Source: Alphaproteobacteria bacterium | GTDB taxonomy: Bacteria; Pseudomonadota; Alphaproteobacteria; Caulobacterales; Hyphomonadaceae | Reading direction: 5' to 3' | Length of the DNA stretch: 64,000 nucleotides | Assembly: GCA_018969425.1 (NCBI GenBank) | Contig: JAGWYJ010000008.1 | Coordinates: 35,717-99,716 of the forward strand | Shown here: in pieces, positions 47,855 through 56,815 of the stretch | Position numbering within the stretch: position 1 is the first letter of the stretch | Layout of the letters: each line of letters opens with the position of its first letter | Translations under genes and position numbers: made by a program | The notes under the pieces: generated by a model | Told to the model about the DNA's origin: nothing | Database searches by the model: none | The model's input: only the letters and a program-made list of their open reading frames with translations

Positions 47855-50065
47855 ATGGCGCAGGCCTCTCAAACCCGGGATCGAATTGGTCGCTTCACCT
47901 CAGTGATGTTCAGCCTCCTTTTCGGCGTCGCCGCAGCGACGGCGGCGGGAGCGACCTACCTCACTGTGACAGACGTCAGCCCGGAGGCTGCAGGACGGCC
48001 CGGGCTCTTCTGGCTCCTGGCGGCCAATCTCGGCCTGATCGCCGGGCTCGCCGGCGTTCTCGCGCTACGGGTGGTAAGACTGTTCCGCGAGAACCGAGAG
48101 ACAGCCGGCGGGGGCCGCCTGCGCCTGCGCATCCTTTTCCTGTTTTCGCTGGCCGCCGCCATTCCAACGGTCATCGTCGCCGGTTTCCTGGCCGTCACCA
48201 TCAACCGAAGCGTGGAGAGCTGGTTCAGCGAACCCGTCACACGCATTGTCGAAGGGGGCGCTGCAGCAGCGCGTGCGACGCTCGACGATCTCTCCGCCGA
48301 AGCCAAGTCGGAAATGGACGCCATCATCTCCGACCTTTCGTTCGAGAATGCGGAGACGTGTCGACGCGACATCATCGCACTCGAGGCCTGCACGAGGTTA
48401 CGCGCCGAATACCGGGGACTCTTCCGACGGATCGAGGCCTATGATCGCAGCGGCAACCGCCTGTTTGAGCTGGCGGCCGATCAGGGCGCTCCCTCCGAGG
48501 CGCCGACGCCCAGCGAATGGTCTGCCGTGGAAGCGGGAGAAACGTCCCTCCGCGAGAACAAGGATGCGATCCGGGTTTTCTTCCGCGCTCCGAATTTCGA
48601 AGACGTTTACATCAAGGCCTCCAGCACCATCCCCCCGGAAGTGAGCGCGCGGCTCGTTCAGGCCAATGACTCTCTTGTGGCGTTCCGGCAGGCTCAGGAC
48701 CGGCGAGAGCGCCTCAGCCTCGTCCTTCTGCTGAGCTATCTGGAGACCGCCATGCTGATGCTGCTCGGCACAGCGTGGCTGGGCATGACCGCCGCCGACC
48801 GTATCGCGCTGCCGATCGGACGGCTCGCCGGTGCGGCGCGCGCGGTCAGGGATGGAGATCTCTCCGTTCGGATGGAGAGGCCTCCCGTGCGCGACGAGAT
48901 CGACGATCTGGCCGACGCCTTCAATCAGATGACCGAACGGATCGCGCGGCAGACGCAGGCGCTCGATCGCGGACGCATCGATGCGGAAACGCGAAGCGCC
49001 TTCATCGAGGCTGTCCTTTCCGGCGTCGAGGCCGGGGTGATCCGCGTTGACGCCTCGATGAAGATTACGGTCGCCAACGCATCTGCGCAGATCCTGCTGG
49101 GCTTCATCCAGTCGCCCGAGCGCATTCTCAGCCTTTCGGATGTGGCGCCGGAATTCGTCCTGCCGACGCGTCGCGCGCTCGAAGCCTCATCCGTGGTGGA
49201 GGCGACGTTCAGACGAGTTTCAGAAGCGGGCGCCACCCACTTTCAGCTGCGAGCCGCCCCTGAGCAGGACGGGGCAGGCGCCGTCATCACCTTTCACGAC
49301 ACAACCCGCCTCGTGCAGGGCCAGCGTCAGGCCGCATGGCGGGATGTGGCCCGACGCATCGCTCATGAAATCCGCAATCCGCTGACGCCGATCCAGCTCT
49401 CCGCCGAGCGGCTCAAGCGTCGGTTCTCGTCTCAGATCACTTCGGATGTCGAGACCTTCGAGCGCTGCACCGACACCATTACGCGACAGGTCGCCGACAT
49501 CGGGCGAATGGTCGAAGAGTTTTCCGGCTTCGCCCGGATGCCCAAACCCACGCTGAGCGAATTCAATCTGATCGATATGGCTCAGTCAGTCGCGTTCGCG
49601 CAGCGCATGGTGTCTCCGGCGCTCACGGTCAACCTCGAGACGGGCGATGGACCGATCCTGATGAACGGGGATGAGCGAATGCTCGCTCAGGCGCTCACCA
49701 ATCTGGTGAACAACGCCGCCGAGGCGATCGAGGGCGCGTGCGCGCCGGGAGAGACCATAACGGGCGCAATCACGATCGAGATTGTTCGCAAGCTTGAGGA
49801 GATCGAGGTGGTGATCCGAGATACGGGCCCCGGATTTCCCATCGAAGATCGCGACCGCCTCCTTGAACCCTATGTCACGACGCGCAAGTCCGGCATCGGG
49901 CTGGGCCTCGCCATCGTCGCGCGCATCATTGAAGACCACGGGGGCCGCATGTGGCTTGGAGATAATGAGAAGGCGGCGACGGGAGCGCGTGTCGATATCC
50001 GCCTTCCCATCGATCCGCCCAGGACGGATCTGCACGAAGCATCGACAATCGAAGGAGCGGCGTGA
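47855..50065 (+). CDS. ntrY: Membrane sensor kinase NtrY
   Basis: Sensor of the NtrYX system, linked in alphaproteobacteria to nitrogen, redox and envelope control. The 736-residue protein has three predicted membrane helices (near residues 15-35, 45-70 and 90-115), an extracytoplasmic region, another hydrophobic stretch (LVLLLSYLETAMLMLLGTAW), a HAMP domain with RLAGAARAVRDGDLSVRM, a PAS segment, the H-box ARRIAHEIRNPLTPIQLSAE and an ATPase domain ending GIGLGLAIVARIIEDHGG in part. It has its own 124-base upstream spacer after ntrC. Its stop codon is followed directly by ntrX (TGATG). Confidence 0.93.
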   Translation: MAQASQTRDRIGRFTSVMFSLLFGVAAATAAGATYLTVTDVSPEAAGRPGLFWLLAANLGLIAGLAGVLALRVVRLFRENRETAGGGRLRLRILFLFSLAAAIPTVIVAGFLAVTINRSVESWFSEPVTRIVEGGAAAARATLDDLSAEAKSEMDAIISDLSFENAETCRRDIIALEACTRLRAEYRGLFRRIEAYDRSGNRLFELAADQGAPSEAPTPSEWSAVEAGETSLRENKDAIRVFFRAPNFEDVYIKASSTIPPEVSARLVQANDSLVAFRQAQDRRERLSLVLLLSYLETAMLMLLGTAWLGMTAADRIALPIGRLAGAARAVRDGDLSVRMERPPVRDEIDDLADAFNQMTERIARQTQALDRGRIDAETRSAFIEAVLSGVEAGVIRVDASMKITVANASAQILLGFIQSPERILSLSDVAPEFVLPTRRALEASSVVEATFRRVSEAGATHFQLRAAPEQDGAGAVITFHDTTRLVQGQRQAAWRDVARRIAHEIRNPLTPIQLSAERLKRRFSSQITSDVETFERCTDTITRQVADIGRMVEEFSGFARMPKPTLSEFNLIDMAQSVAFAQRMVSPALTVNLETGDGPILMNGDERMLAQALTNLVNNAAEAIEGACAPGETITGAITIEIVRKLEEIEVVIRDTGPGFPIEDRDRLLEPYVTTRKSGIGLGLAIVARIIEDHGGRMWLGDNEKAATGARVDIRLPIDPPRTDLHEASTIEGAA

Positions 50066-51447
50066 TGGCGACGGAAATTCTGGTCGTCGACGATGAAAGC
50101 GACATCAGGGACCTGATCGGAGGCATCCTCGAGGATGAGGGCTTCGCCGTCCGAACGGCTGCCGGCTCGCAGGATGCTCTTGGGGCCGTGCGAAACAGGG
50201 CCCCGAAGCTTGTCGTACTCGACGTCTGGCTGAAAGGCTCTGAACTCGACGGGCTTGAGATCCTGTCCGTACTCAAGCAGATGGATCCGCTTCTGCCGGT
50301 GGTGGTGATCAGCGGACACGGCACAGTCGAAACAGCCGTCACGGCGATCCGGCGCGGCGCATATGATTACCTCGAGAAACCCTTCCAGGCGGAGAAGCTT
50401 GTCGTAACGGTGCGACGAGCGCTCGAAAACGCCGCGCTCAAACGAGAGAACTCACAGCTCCGGACCCGTTCGTCCTCATCGACCGAACTTGTCGGGAGTT
50501 CAGCGGCGATCGCGCAGCTATCGGTGGCGATCGACAAGGTTGCGCCGACCAACAGCCGGATCCTGATTTCCGGTCCGCCCGGATCGGGCAAGGAGCTTGT
50601 CGCGCGTCTCATTCATGACCGCTCGCAGAGAGCGGAGGGGCCGTTCGTGATTGTCAGCGCGGGCAGCATGGAGCCGGACCGTGTCGAATCCGAGCTGTTC
50701 GGAGAGGAAAGCCCCGACGGACGCACAACGAAGATCGGGCTTTTTGAGCAGGCGCATAACGGAACTCTGCTGCTCGATGAGATTGCCGACATGCCCATAG
50801 CAGCCCAGAGCAAGATCCTTCGGGTGCTTGTCGATCAGCGCTTTCGGCGACGCGGCGGGCGAGACGATGTGAGCGTGGATGTGCGCGTCATGAGCACCAC
50901 GGCGCGGGATCTGCGCGCGGAGATCGCCGGCGGAAGGTTTCGTGAAGACCTCTACTACCGGCTCAATGTGGTTCCGGTGGAGGCGCCGTCCCTCGAGCGC
51001 CGCCGCGAAGACATTCCGGAGCTTGCCAACTATTTCGTCAGGCGCGTCGCGGATGCGACAGGACTGCAGGCCCGGAAGTTCCGCGAGGACGCGCTGGCGG
51101 TTCTGCAGGCCAGCGAATGGCCGGGAAACGTTCGCCAGCTGCGCAATGTTGTAGAACGGCTGCTCATTCTGACCAACGGGGAGCCTCCGGGTCCGATAAC
51201 GGCTGATCATCTGCCCAGCGAGAGCGTCGGCCCCGGCCCGGGCCCCAGCGCGTCCATGCAGATGATCTCGATGTCGCTCCGGGACGCCCGCGAGCACTTC
51301 GAACGCGAGTACCTCGCCATGCAGATCACACGCTTCGGAGGCAATATTTCGCGAACCGCGGCTTTCATCGGAATGGAGCGGTCTGCGCTTCACCGGAAGC
51401 TCAAGGCGCTTGGGGTGGACTCGGGTTCGGGCGCGAAGGAGAGCTGA
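50065..51447 (+). CDS. ntrX: Response regulator NtrX
   Basis: Cognate regulator of NtrY. The 460-residue protein has a receiver domain (ILVVDDESDIRDL, phospho-acceptor in LVVLDVWLKGSELDG, YLEKPF), an AAA+ domain (SGPPGSGKELVARLIHD in part, TLLLDEIADMP, FREDLYYRLNVV) and a C-terminal Fis-type HTH (ISRTAAFIGMERSALHRKL). Like other NtrX proteins it lacks GAFTGA after ELFGEES. ATG 50065 has AAGGAG at good spacing; an adjacent GTG 50062 is less well placed. Followed by hfq, the conserved order in this class. Confidence 0.94.
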   Translation: MATEILVVDDESDIRDLIGGILEDEGFAVRTAAGSQDALGAVRNRAPKLVVLDVWLKGSELDGLEILSVLKQMDPLLPVVVISGHGTVETAVTAIRRGAYDYLEKPFQAEKLVVTVRRALENAALKRENSQLRTRSSSSTELVGSSAAIAQLSVAIDKVAPTNSRILISGPPGSGKELVARLIHDRSQRAEGPFVIVSAGSMEPDRVESELFGEESPDGRTTKIGLFEQAHNGTLLLDEIADMPIAAQSKILRVLVDQRFRRRGGRDDVSVDVRVMSTTARDLRAEIAGGRFREDLYYRLNVVPVEAPSLERRREDIPELANYFVRRVADATGLQARKFREDALAVLQASEWPGNVRQLRNVVERLLILTNGEPPGPITADHLPSESVGPGPGPSASMQMISMSLRDAREHFEREYLAMQITRFGGNISRTAAFIGMERSALHRKLKALGVDSGSGAKES

Positions 51448-51488
51448 ACTGCCGACTCATTCGCCTGATTTTTACGCTCCTGGCCCGC

Positions 51489-51514
51489 AAAGCAGGCCTG
51501 GGGCGCCGCTTTTT
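51489..51514 (+). terminator. Candidate intrinsic terminator after ntrX
   Basis: AAGC and GGC (51490-51497, with one bulged A) pair with GCC and GCTT (51505-51511) around a 7-base loop, followed by a T-run ending at 51514. It lies 42 bases past the ntrX stop and about 100 bases before hfq, consistent with separate transcription of hfq. Confidence 0.45.
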
Positions 51515-51615
51515 CCCTCGTCTTTCAGCGGACGAAACCTCCCCATTGCTCTTACCGCCCCCGAAGGTCTACACCGCCGTCAAAGGCCCGCGACACAACA
51601 GAAGGCTTCAGACCC

Positions 51616-51867
51616 ATGTCGTCAGATAAAAAACAAAATCTTCAGGACATCTTCCTCAACGCCGTCCGCAAGAACAAAACTCCCCTCACGGTTTTCCTCG
51701 TCAACGGCGTCAAGCTTCAGGGCGTGGTGTCGTGGTTCGATAATTTCTGCGTGCTGCTCAAGGGTGACGGACGCCCGCCGCAACTGGTCTACAAGCACGC
51801 TATCTCAACCATCGCTCCCAACGCGCCGGTCAATCTCTTCGAGGACCAGGACGGGGAAGACGATTGA
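51616..51867 (+). CDS. hfq: RNA chaperone Hfq
   Basis: Hexameric Sm-like protein that pairs small RNAs with mRNAs. The 83-residue product has [22 protein letters not shown], the Sm1 motif [19 protein letters not shown] and the Sm2 motif [11 protein letters not shown]. Between them the loop reads KGDGRPPQ, slightly longer than the common RDGQSQ. ATG 51616 starts it; GGCTTCAGACCC precedes, without a strong ribosome site. It stands between ntrYX and hflX, as in most alphaproteobacteria. Confidence 0.96.
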   Translation: MSSDKKQNLQDIFLNAVRKNKTPLTVFLVNGVKLQGVVSWFDNFCVLLKGDGRPPQLVYKHAISTIAPNAPVNLFEDQDGEDD

Positions 51868-51935
51868 GCGCACGGTGCGCCTGATTGCCTGCGCAGGCGC
51901 TCGCAGCAGACTGATGATCTGTCCGGAGGGCGGCG

Positions 51936-53249
51936 ATGGTCCGTGACCTCATAGACAGACGGCCTGCGGAAGAGACTGCGGCGGTGGTCCTTCCGGTCAT
52001 CGGGGGAACCCGGCTGGCGAGCTCCCGTCTTCAGGAAAGCGAGGGCCTGACAGAGGCGCTGGGCGTTCGACTGGCGTTCTCCGAACGGGTGACGATCCGC
52101 GAGCCTCATCCGGCTCGTCTGTTCGGCCAGGGGCAACTCGATGCGATTTGCCGCAGAATGGACGAGACGGGAGCGACCCTCCTGGTTGTCGACGGCGCGC
52201 TGACGCCTGTTCAGCAGCGCAATCTCGAACGGGAGATCAAGCGCAAGGTGGTCGACCGGACCGGTCTGATCCTCGAGATATTCGGTCTCCGCGCGCGCAC
52301 CGCGGAGGGTCGACTGCAGGTGGAGATGGCCCGGTCTCTGTATGAGAGGTCGCGCCTTGTCCGCACCTGGACCCACCTTGAGCGCCAGAGAGGGGGCTTC
52401 GGCTTCCTGGGCGGACCGGGGGAGACCCAGCTGGAGGCCGACCGCCGAATGCTCGACAAACGCATTGCGGGGTTTCGTCGCGATCTGGAGGATGTCCGGC
52501 GCACCCGGAAACTTCAGAGAGAGGGACGCGCCCGACGCGGAGCGCCAGTGGCGGCGCTGGTGGGCTACACGAACGCCGGAAAATCGACCCTCTTCAATCG
52601 ACTGACCTCCTCGGACGTTCTGGCGGCCGACATGCCTTTCGCCACTCTGGATCCGACCTCGCGAGAGATCGCAGGCGCATCCGGCCGACCGATCGCTCTC
52701 ATCGACACGGTCGGGTTCATCACCGATCTGCCCACCCATCTGGTCGCAGCCTTTCGAGCGACCCTTGAGGAGGCGATGGAGGCGGGGCTGCTGATCCATG
52801 TCCGGGACATCTCCCATCCGGACACAAACGAACAGGCGGAGGACGTCTACTCGATCCTGGATCAGCTCGCGGCGGAGACCGGGATCGACCGACCTCCGAT
52901 CCTCGAGGTGTGGAACAAGGCGGATGCGCTCGATCCGGCCTCGCGCGCCCAGCTTCAGGAGAGAGCCGCTCATCACTCCCCAAGAGCGGTCCTGGCCTCG
53001 GCTCTGACGGGAGACGGGCTGGCGAAGGCGATGTATGAGGCGGAAGCCATCCTGTTCGCCGGCCGAATTCTCCGGACCGTGCATCTCCAGGCCCATGACG
53101 GCCGGGGCCGGGCGTGGCTTCACAGCCACTGCGAGATATCGTCCGAACGTCTCTCAGAGGACGGGGAGCTCGAATTCATCGCCTATATGAGCCAGACCGA
53201 TATCGAACGACTGATCGGAATCTCGCCCGACGCCGTCATCCGGACCTGA
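51936..53249 (+). CDS. hflX: GTPase HflX
   Basis: Ribosome-associated GTPase that rescues stalled or inactive 70S ribosomes, notably after heat. The 437-residue protein has the HflX N-terminal domain (HPARLFGQGQLDAI, LVVDGALTPVQQRNLE), the coiled FLGGPGETQLEADRRML helix region, and a G-domain with G1 VGYTNAGKSTLFNRL, G3 DTVGFITDLP and G4 NKAD. ATG 51936 has GGAGGG upstream. Conserved position after hfq. Confidence 0.95.
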   Translation: MVRDLIDRRPAEETAAVVLPVIGGTRLASSRLQESEGLTEALGVRLAFSERVTIREPHPARLFGQGQLDAICRRMDETGATLLVVDGALTPVQQRNLEREIKRKVVDRTGLILEIFGLRARTAEGRLQVEMARSLYERSRLVRTWTHLERQRGGFGFLGGPGETQLEADRRMLDKRIAGFRRDLEDVRRTRKLQREGRARRGAPVAALVGYTNAGKSTLFNRLTSSDVLAADMPFATLDPTSREIAGASGRPIALIDTVGFITDLPTHLVAAFRATLEEAMEAGLLIHVRDISHPDTNEQAEDVYSILDQLAAETGIDRPPILEVWNKADALDPASRAQLQERAAHHSPRAVLASALTGDGLAKAMYEAEAILFAGRILRTVHLQAHDGRGRAWLHSHCEISSERLSEDGELEFIAYMSQTDIERLIGISPDAVIRT

Positions 53250-53267
53250 TCAGCAGGCAAGGACAGG

Positions 53268-54137
53268 TCAGACCGCGGCGCGCTCCTGGACCTTGACCTG
53301 CCTCCAGAGCGCCTCCTGCTCCTCGAGGGTGAGATCCTCAAAACGTCGTCCCGAACCCTGAGCGAGCGCCTCCATCGCGCAGAAACGTCGCGTGAACTTG
53401 TCATTGGCGCTCCGAAGGGCTCCCTCGGCGTCGACCCCCAGCTTCCGGCAGAGATTTGCGATGACGAACAGGATGTCGCCCAGCTCCTCAGCAACGTGCG
53501 CCGGATCCGGTCGATCTGCGGCTACCGCCTCTTTCAGCTCTGCGACCTCCTCATCCAGTTTCAGGAGGACCGGACCCGCGTCCGGCCAGTCAAACCCGAC
53601 GCGCGCGGCGCGCCTCGCCAGCTTCTCAGCCCTCATGAGCGCAGGCAAACCCAACGCGACGCCGTCGAGGGCGCCCGTCTGTCGGCGCGAGGCCCGCTCG
53701 GCGGCTTTCATCGCCTCCCATGCGCTCGTCTGGTGATCGGCGCTCTCGATCCGAGCGTCGCCAAAAACGTGAGGATGGCGCGCCTCCATCTTGTCCACGA
53801 GCCCCGAGACGACATCCCCAATCGAAAAGGCTCCGGCTTCCTCAGCCATCCGGGAATGAAAGACAGTCTGGAACAGCAGATCGCCCAGCTCTCCGCGCAG
53901 ATCGGCCATGTCCCGTCGTGAGATCGCATCCGCGACCTCATAGGCTTCCTCGATGGTGTGACGTGAGATCGTCTCGAAGGTCTGCTCAAGATCCCAGGGA
54001 CATCCCGATCCGGGCGCCCTCAGACGCGCCATCAGCTCGACAAGGTCCTCAAAGGGCCGACCGGTGCGGGGAAGGGGAGCCGGGCGGGGGCCGTCCGCGT
54101 GGTCCGGATCTGACGGCGGATCGAGCGGGCCAGTCAT
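53268..54137 (-). CDS. mazG: Nucleoside triphosphate pyrophosphohydrolase MazG
   Basis: Hydrolyses NTPs, including (p)ppGpp-associated and aberrant nucleotides, to monophosphates. The 289-residue protein has two MazG repeats: the first with APGSGCPWDLEQTFETI, HTIEEAYEVADAI and the metal motif GELGDLLFQTVFH; the second with LDEEVAELKEA and EELGDILFVIANL. ATG 54137 is chosen because GGAG lies 6 bases upstream; an in-frame ATG at 54149 is also possible. A proline-rich leader of about 25 residues precedes the first repeat. It converges on hflX with 18 bases between them. Confidence 0.94.
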   Translation of the reverse strand: MTGPLDPPSDPDHADGPRPAPLPRTGRPFEDLVELMARLRAPGSGCPWDLEQTFETISRHTIEEAYEVADAISRRDMADLRGELGDLLFQTVFHSRMAEEAGAFSIGDVVSGLVDKMEARHPHVFGDARIESADHQTSAWEAMKAAERASRRQTGALDGVALGLPALMRAEKLARRAARVGFDWPDAGPVLLKLDEEVAELKEAVAADRPDPAHVAEELGDILFVIANLCRKLGVDAEGALRSANDKFTRRFCAMEALAQGSGRRFEDLTLEEQEALWRQVKVQERAAV

Positions 54138-54249
54138 GCGCGGCTCCATACAAAAGTCGCATAATCAACATTATGGGAAATTATGCCATAGCCCCGAATT
54201 CCCCCTTCTTTCAGGAAGGTAGGCAAGAGAGCGGGGCCGGGACAGGCGG

Positions 54250-55056
54250 TCATGGGATGTCGAGCTCCAGACCGTCATACGCAGGCTCGACGCCGGCCGG
54301 GAGCTCCGCCACGAGCGTTCGGTAATCCAGGTCCACATGCATATTGGTCAGCACGGCCCGGCGCGGCCTCAGGCGATCAATCCAGACCAGAGCCTGCTCA
54401 AGGTGAGCGTGGGTCGGATGGACCTGGTAGCGCAGCGCATCAACCACCAGGGTATCGAGGCCCTCAAGACGCTCCAGGGTCTCCTCCGGCAGACGCACCA
54501 CGTCGTTGCAGTAGGCGAACGCTCCGACCCGGAAACCGAGTGATCGTGATCCGCCGTGATCCTGATCCAGCGGCAGCAGGCTGATCGCTCCCCCTGGCCC
54601 TGCAATTTCCAGGCCCTGCCCCGGCGTCAGCTCTATTCTCGGATCGAAGATCGCCGGATAGGGGCCCTGACCGCTGAAGCAGTAGTCGAACCGGCGCGTG
54701 ATGATGGCGGCCGTCGGCTGATCCATGAACATCGGTATGCGCTTTCGATGCCGGATGGCGAGCGCCCTGAGATCGTCAATGCCGTGACATTGATCGGCAT
54801 GCTCGTGGGTGAGCGCCACCGCATCGAGGCGATCACAGCGGGCCGCAAGGAGCTGCTCGCGAAGGTCCGGGGAGGTGTCGATCAGAATGATCGTCGCCTG
54901 CCCGCTCGCCGCGTCGGTGCGGCTCAGAAGGATCGAGCATCGCGTCCGTCGGTTGCGCGGCTCGGCGGGATCGCAGGCGCCCCAGTCATTTCCAACCCGC
55001 GGCACGCCTCCGGACGAGCCGCAGCCCAGGATCCTGACCCTCAAGGCGGTCGTCAT
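54250..55056 (-). CDS. MBL-fold metallohydrolase, PhnP-like
   Basis: A 268-residue metallo-beta-lactamase-fold hydrolase of the PhnP/RNase Z-like group; phosphodiesters are the likely substrate class but none is proven. Landmarks are ILGCGSSGGVPRVGNDWGACDP, IDTSPDLREQLL, and the metal motif at residues 84-89, HEHADQ, where the usual final histidine is glutamine, followed by HGIDDLR. Downstream are LDQDHGG and VLTNMHVDLDY. It overlaps tatD by 4 bases, and the holB-tatD-MBL order is common in alphaproteobacteria. About 100 bases separate it from mazG. Confidence 0.85.
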   Translation of the reverse strand: MTTALRVRILGCGSSGGVPRVGNDWGACDPAEPRNRRTRCSILLSRTDAASGQATIILIDTSPDLREQLLAARCDRLDAVALTHEHADQCHGIDDLRALAIRHRKRIPMFMDQPTAAIITRRFDYCFSGQGPYPAIFDPRIELTPGQGLEIAGPGGAISLLPLDQDHGGSRSLGFRVGAFAYCNDVVRLPEETLERLEGLDTLVVDALRYQVHPTHAHLEQALVWIDRLRPRRAVLTNMHVDLDYRTLVAELPAGVEPAYDGLELDIP

Positions 55057-55829
55057 GGCGTCACCCGGCTGAAAAACGAGAGTGCGGTGCGTGTGGTCAG
55101 TCCCGCCGCCTCCTCAAAGGACAATCCGCGATCCGCTGCAAAGGCGCGGCAGACGTCGACCAGATAAGCCGGCTCATTGCGACGTCCGCGATGAGGAATT
55201 GGCGCTAGGTAGGGACAATCGGTCTCGAGAATGATCCTCTCAGGCGGAACCGTCCGCATCACGTCGCGGACGTCCTGCGCACCCCGGAAGGAGTAGATCC
55301 CCGACACCGAGAAGATCCCTCCGAGGTCAAGGGCCCGCGCCGCCAGGCGCGCGCCGCCCGTATAGCAGTGCATCAGAAACCGAAACGGGGCTCGCGCATA
55401 CTCACGCTCGAGGATGTCGCCTGCAAGATCGTCGGCCTCGCGGGCATGGATCACGAGCGGCAGATCCGCTTCGCGCGCCGCTTCGATATGCGTGCAGAAG
55501 GAACGCTCCTGAAGCGAGATGTCGCTGTACCCGTAATGCTGATCAAGGCCGGTCTCGCCGATCGCGCACACTCGAGGATGGGCCGCCGCCTCAAGAAGGG
55601 TCTTTGTGGCCAGATCGGTGTGGTCCTTGGCGTGATGAGGATGAACCCCGACGCTGCACCAGATATCGCCATGAGCCTCCGCGATCGCCTGTACGGACGG
55701 AATGCTCGCCAGCTGATCGCAGATAGCCACGAACCGTCCGACGCCTGCAGAGCGGGCGCGATCGAGGACAGCGTCCAGATCTGAGGCGAAGGCCTCGCCG
55801 TGAAGATTGACATGGGTGTCGAAGAGCAT
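55053..55829 (-). CDS. tatD: TatD family DNase/metal-dependent hydrolase
   Basis: TatD-type TIM-barrel hydrolase with reported 3'-5' DNase activity. The 258-residue protein shows SVGVHPHHAKDHTD, IGETGLDQHYGYSDISLQERSF in part with a metal glutamate, PLVIHAREAD, FLMHCYTGGA and LETDCPYLAPIPHRGRRNEP in part. At the N-terminus the first metal motif reads DTHVNLH rather than DxHxH, so one ligand position is asparagine (N8). Only 5 bases follow holB, and the 3' end overlaps the MBL gene. Confidence 0.92.
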   Translation of the reverse strand: MLFDTHVNLHGEAFASDLDAVLDRARSAGVGRFVAICDQLASIPSVQAIAEAHGDIWCSVGVHPHHAKDHTDLATKTLLEAAAHPRVCAIGETGLDQHYGYSDISLQERSFCTHIEAAREADLPLVIHAREADDLAGDILEREYARAPFRFLMHCYTGGARLAARALDLGGIFSVSGIYSFRGAQDVRDVMRTVPPERIILETDCPYLAPIPHRGRRNEPAYLVDVCRAFAADRGLSFEEAAGLTTRTALSFFSRVTP

Positions 55830-55834
55830 GGCGC

Positions 55835-56815
55835 CTATCCTCCGCCTGCGGCTGCGCCAAGCCGGGCGATGCGGCCGAACGCCATCGCGAGGGTCTGGGC
55901 GCGATCCATGTGGAGCTCGAACGCCTCCGCCTCGAGCCTGCCCAGATCGAGGGCAGCTGCGGCGAACTCGCCCGCAAGAACAGGATCAGCCTCTGAGGAA
56001 GCGCGTCGCACGACTGAGCGCCTGAGAATGTCCAGAGATACGCCCAGCGCAGCGTCCGATTTTCCTGCCGCGGTGAGTGCGGCGTGAAGGGCTGATCCCT
56101 CAAGGCGATTGATCGACCTCAGGGCCGCCCGCACCGCCTTTTCCGCGGTCTCAACGTCAGCCCCCTGAAACGCGAGAGCCCGTCCGGGTCGTCCCGGGGC
56201 GAGGCGCATCAGATCCTCAACCCGGGACGCCGGCGCGCCGGCCTCAGCGAGAGCCTCGCGCATCTCCCTCTCAGGGAGAGTCGCGACCGACAGCACGCGG
56301 CAGCGACTCATGACCGTGGGCAGCACGGCGCGCTCGCCGTGCGAGAGGAGAATCAGCACAGCCCCCGGCGGCGGTTCCTCCAGGGGCTTGAGCAGCGCAT
56401 TGGCCCCGAAGCGATTGAGCTCGTCGAGCGCATCGATGATCGCGACCCTGCGTCCGCCCAGCGCCGGGCGAAGCGAAAAGAACTGAGCCAGCTCGCGCAC
56501 GCTCTCAACCGGGATTTCAGCTTTCTTCTTCCCCTTGTCGTCTTCCGGCTGTCGGATCATCCGAAAGTCCGGATGACTTCCCGCGGCCAGCAGCCGCGCG
56601 ACGGGATCCTCGGCGCCTGTTCTGAAGACCGTGTCCTGTCCGCCCCCCAGAAGACGGATCGCCATCTGAAGCGCGAGGCGCGCCTTTCCGACCCCGCGCG
56701 GCCCTTTTAAAAGCCACCCGTGATGAAAACGGCCCGATGTCATCGCCGAGAGGAAGGTCTGCTTGACAGCCTCGTGTCCGGCGACGGCCCCGAACTCTCG
56801 TCCCTCGATCTCCAT
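55835..56815 (-). CDS. holB: DNA polymerase III delta' subunit
   Basis: Clamp-loader subunit of the replicase. The 326-residue AAA+-like protein begins EFGAVAGHEAVKQTFLSAM, has a P-loop-like KGPRGVGKARLALQMA, the delta'-typical VAIIDALDELNRFGANALLKPLEEPPP in part (sensor region), and SHGERAVLPTVMSRCRVL with the SRC arginine-finger motif. ATG 56815 overlaps the last base of the tmk stop codon (TGATG), the classical tmk-holB coupling; a 16-residue longer frame would run into tmk. Confidence 0.92.
   Translation of the reverse strand: MEIEGREFGAVAGHEAVKQTFLSAMTSGRFHHGWLLKGPRGVGKARLALQMAIRLLGGGQDTVFRTGAEDPVARLLAAGSHPDFRMIRQPEDDKGKKKAEIPVESVRELAQFFSLRPALGGRRVAIIDALDELNRFGANALLKPLEEPPPGAVLILLSHGERAVLPTVMSRCRVLSVATLPEREMREALAEAGAPASRVEDLMRLAPGRPGRALAFQGADVETAEKAVRAALRSINRLEGSALHAALTAAGKSDAALGVSLDILRRSVVRRASSEADPVLAGEFAAAALDLGRLEAEAFELHMDRAQTLAMAFGRIARLGAAAGGG

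Noticed and set aside
51789..53129. Minus-strand frame of 446 codons opposite hflX
   Set aside because: Antisense shadow; it also runs into hfq and shows no family motif.
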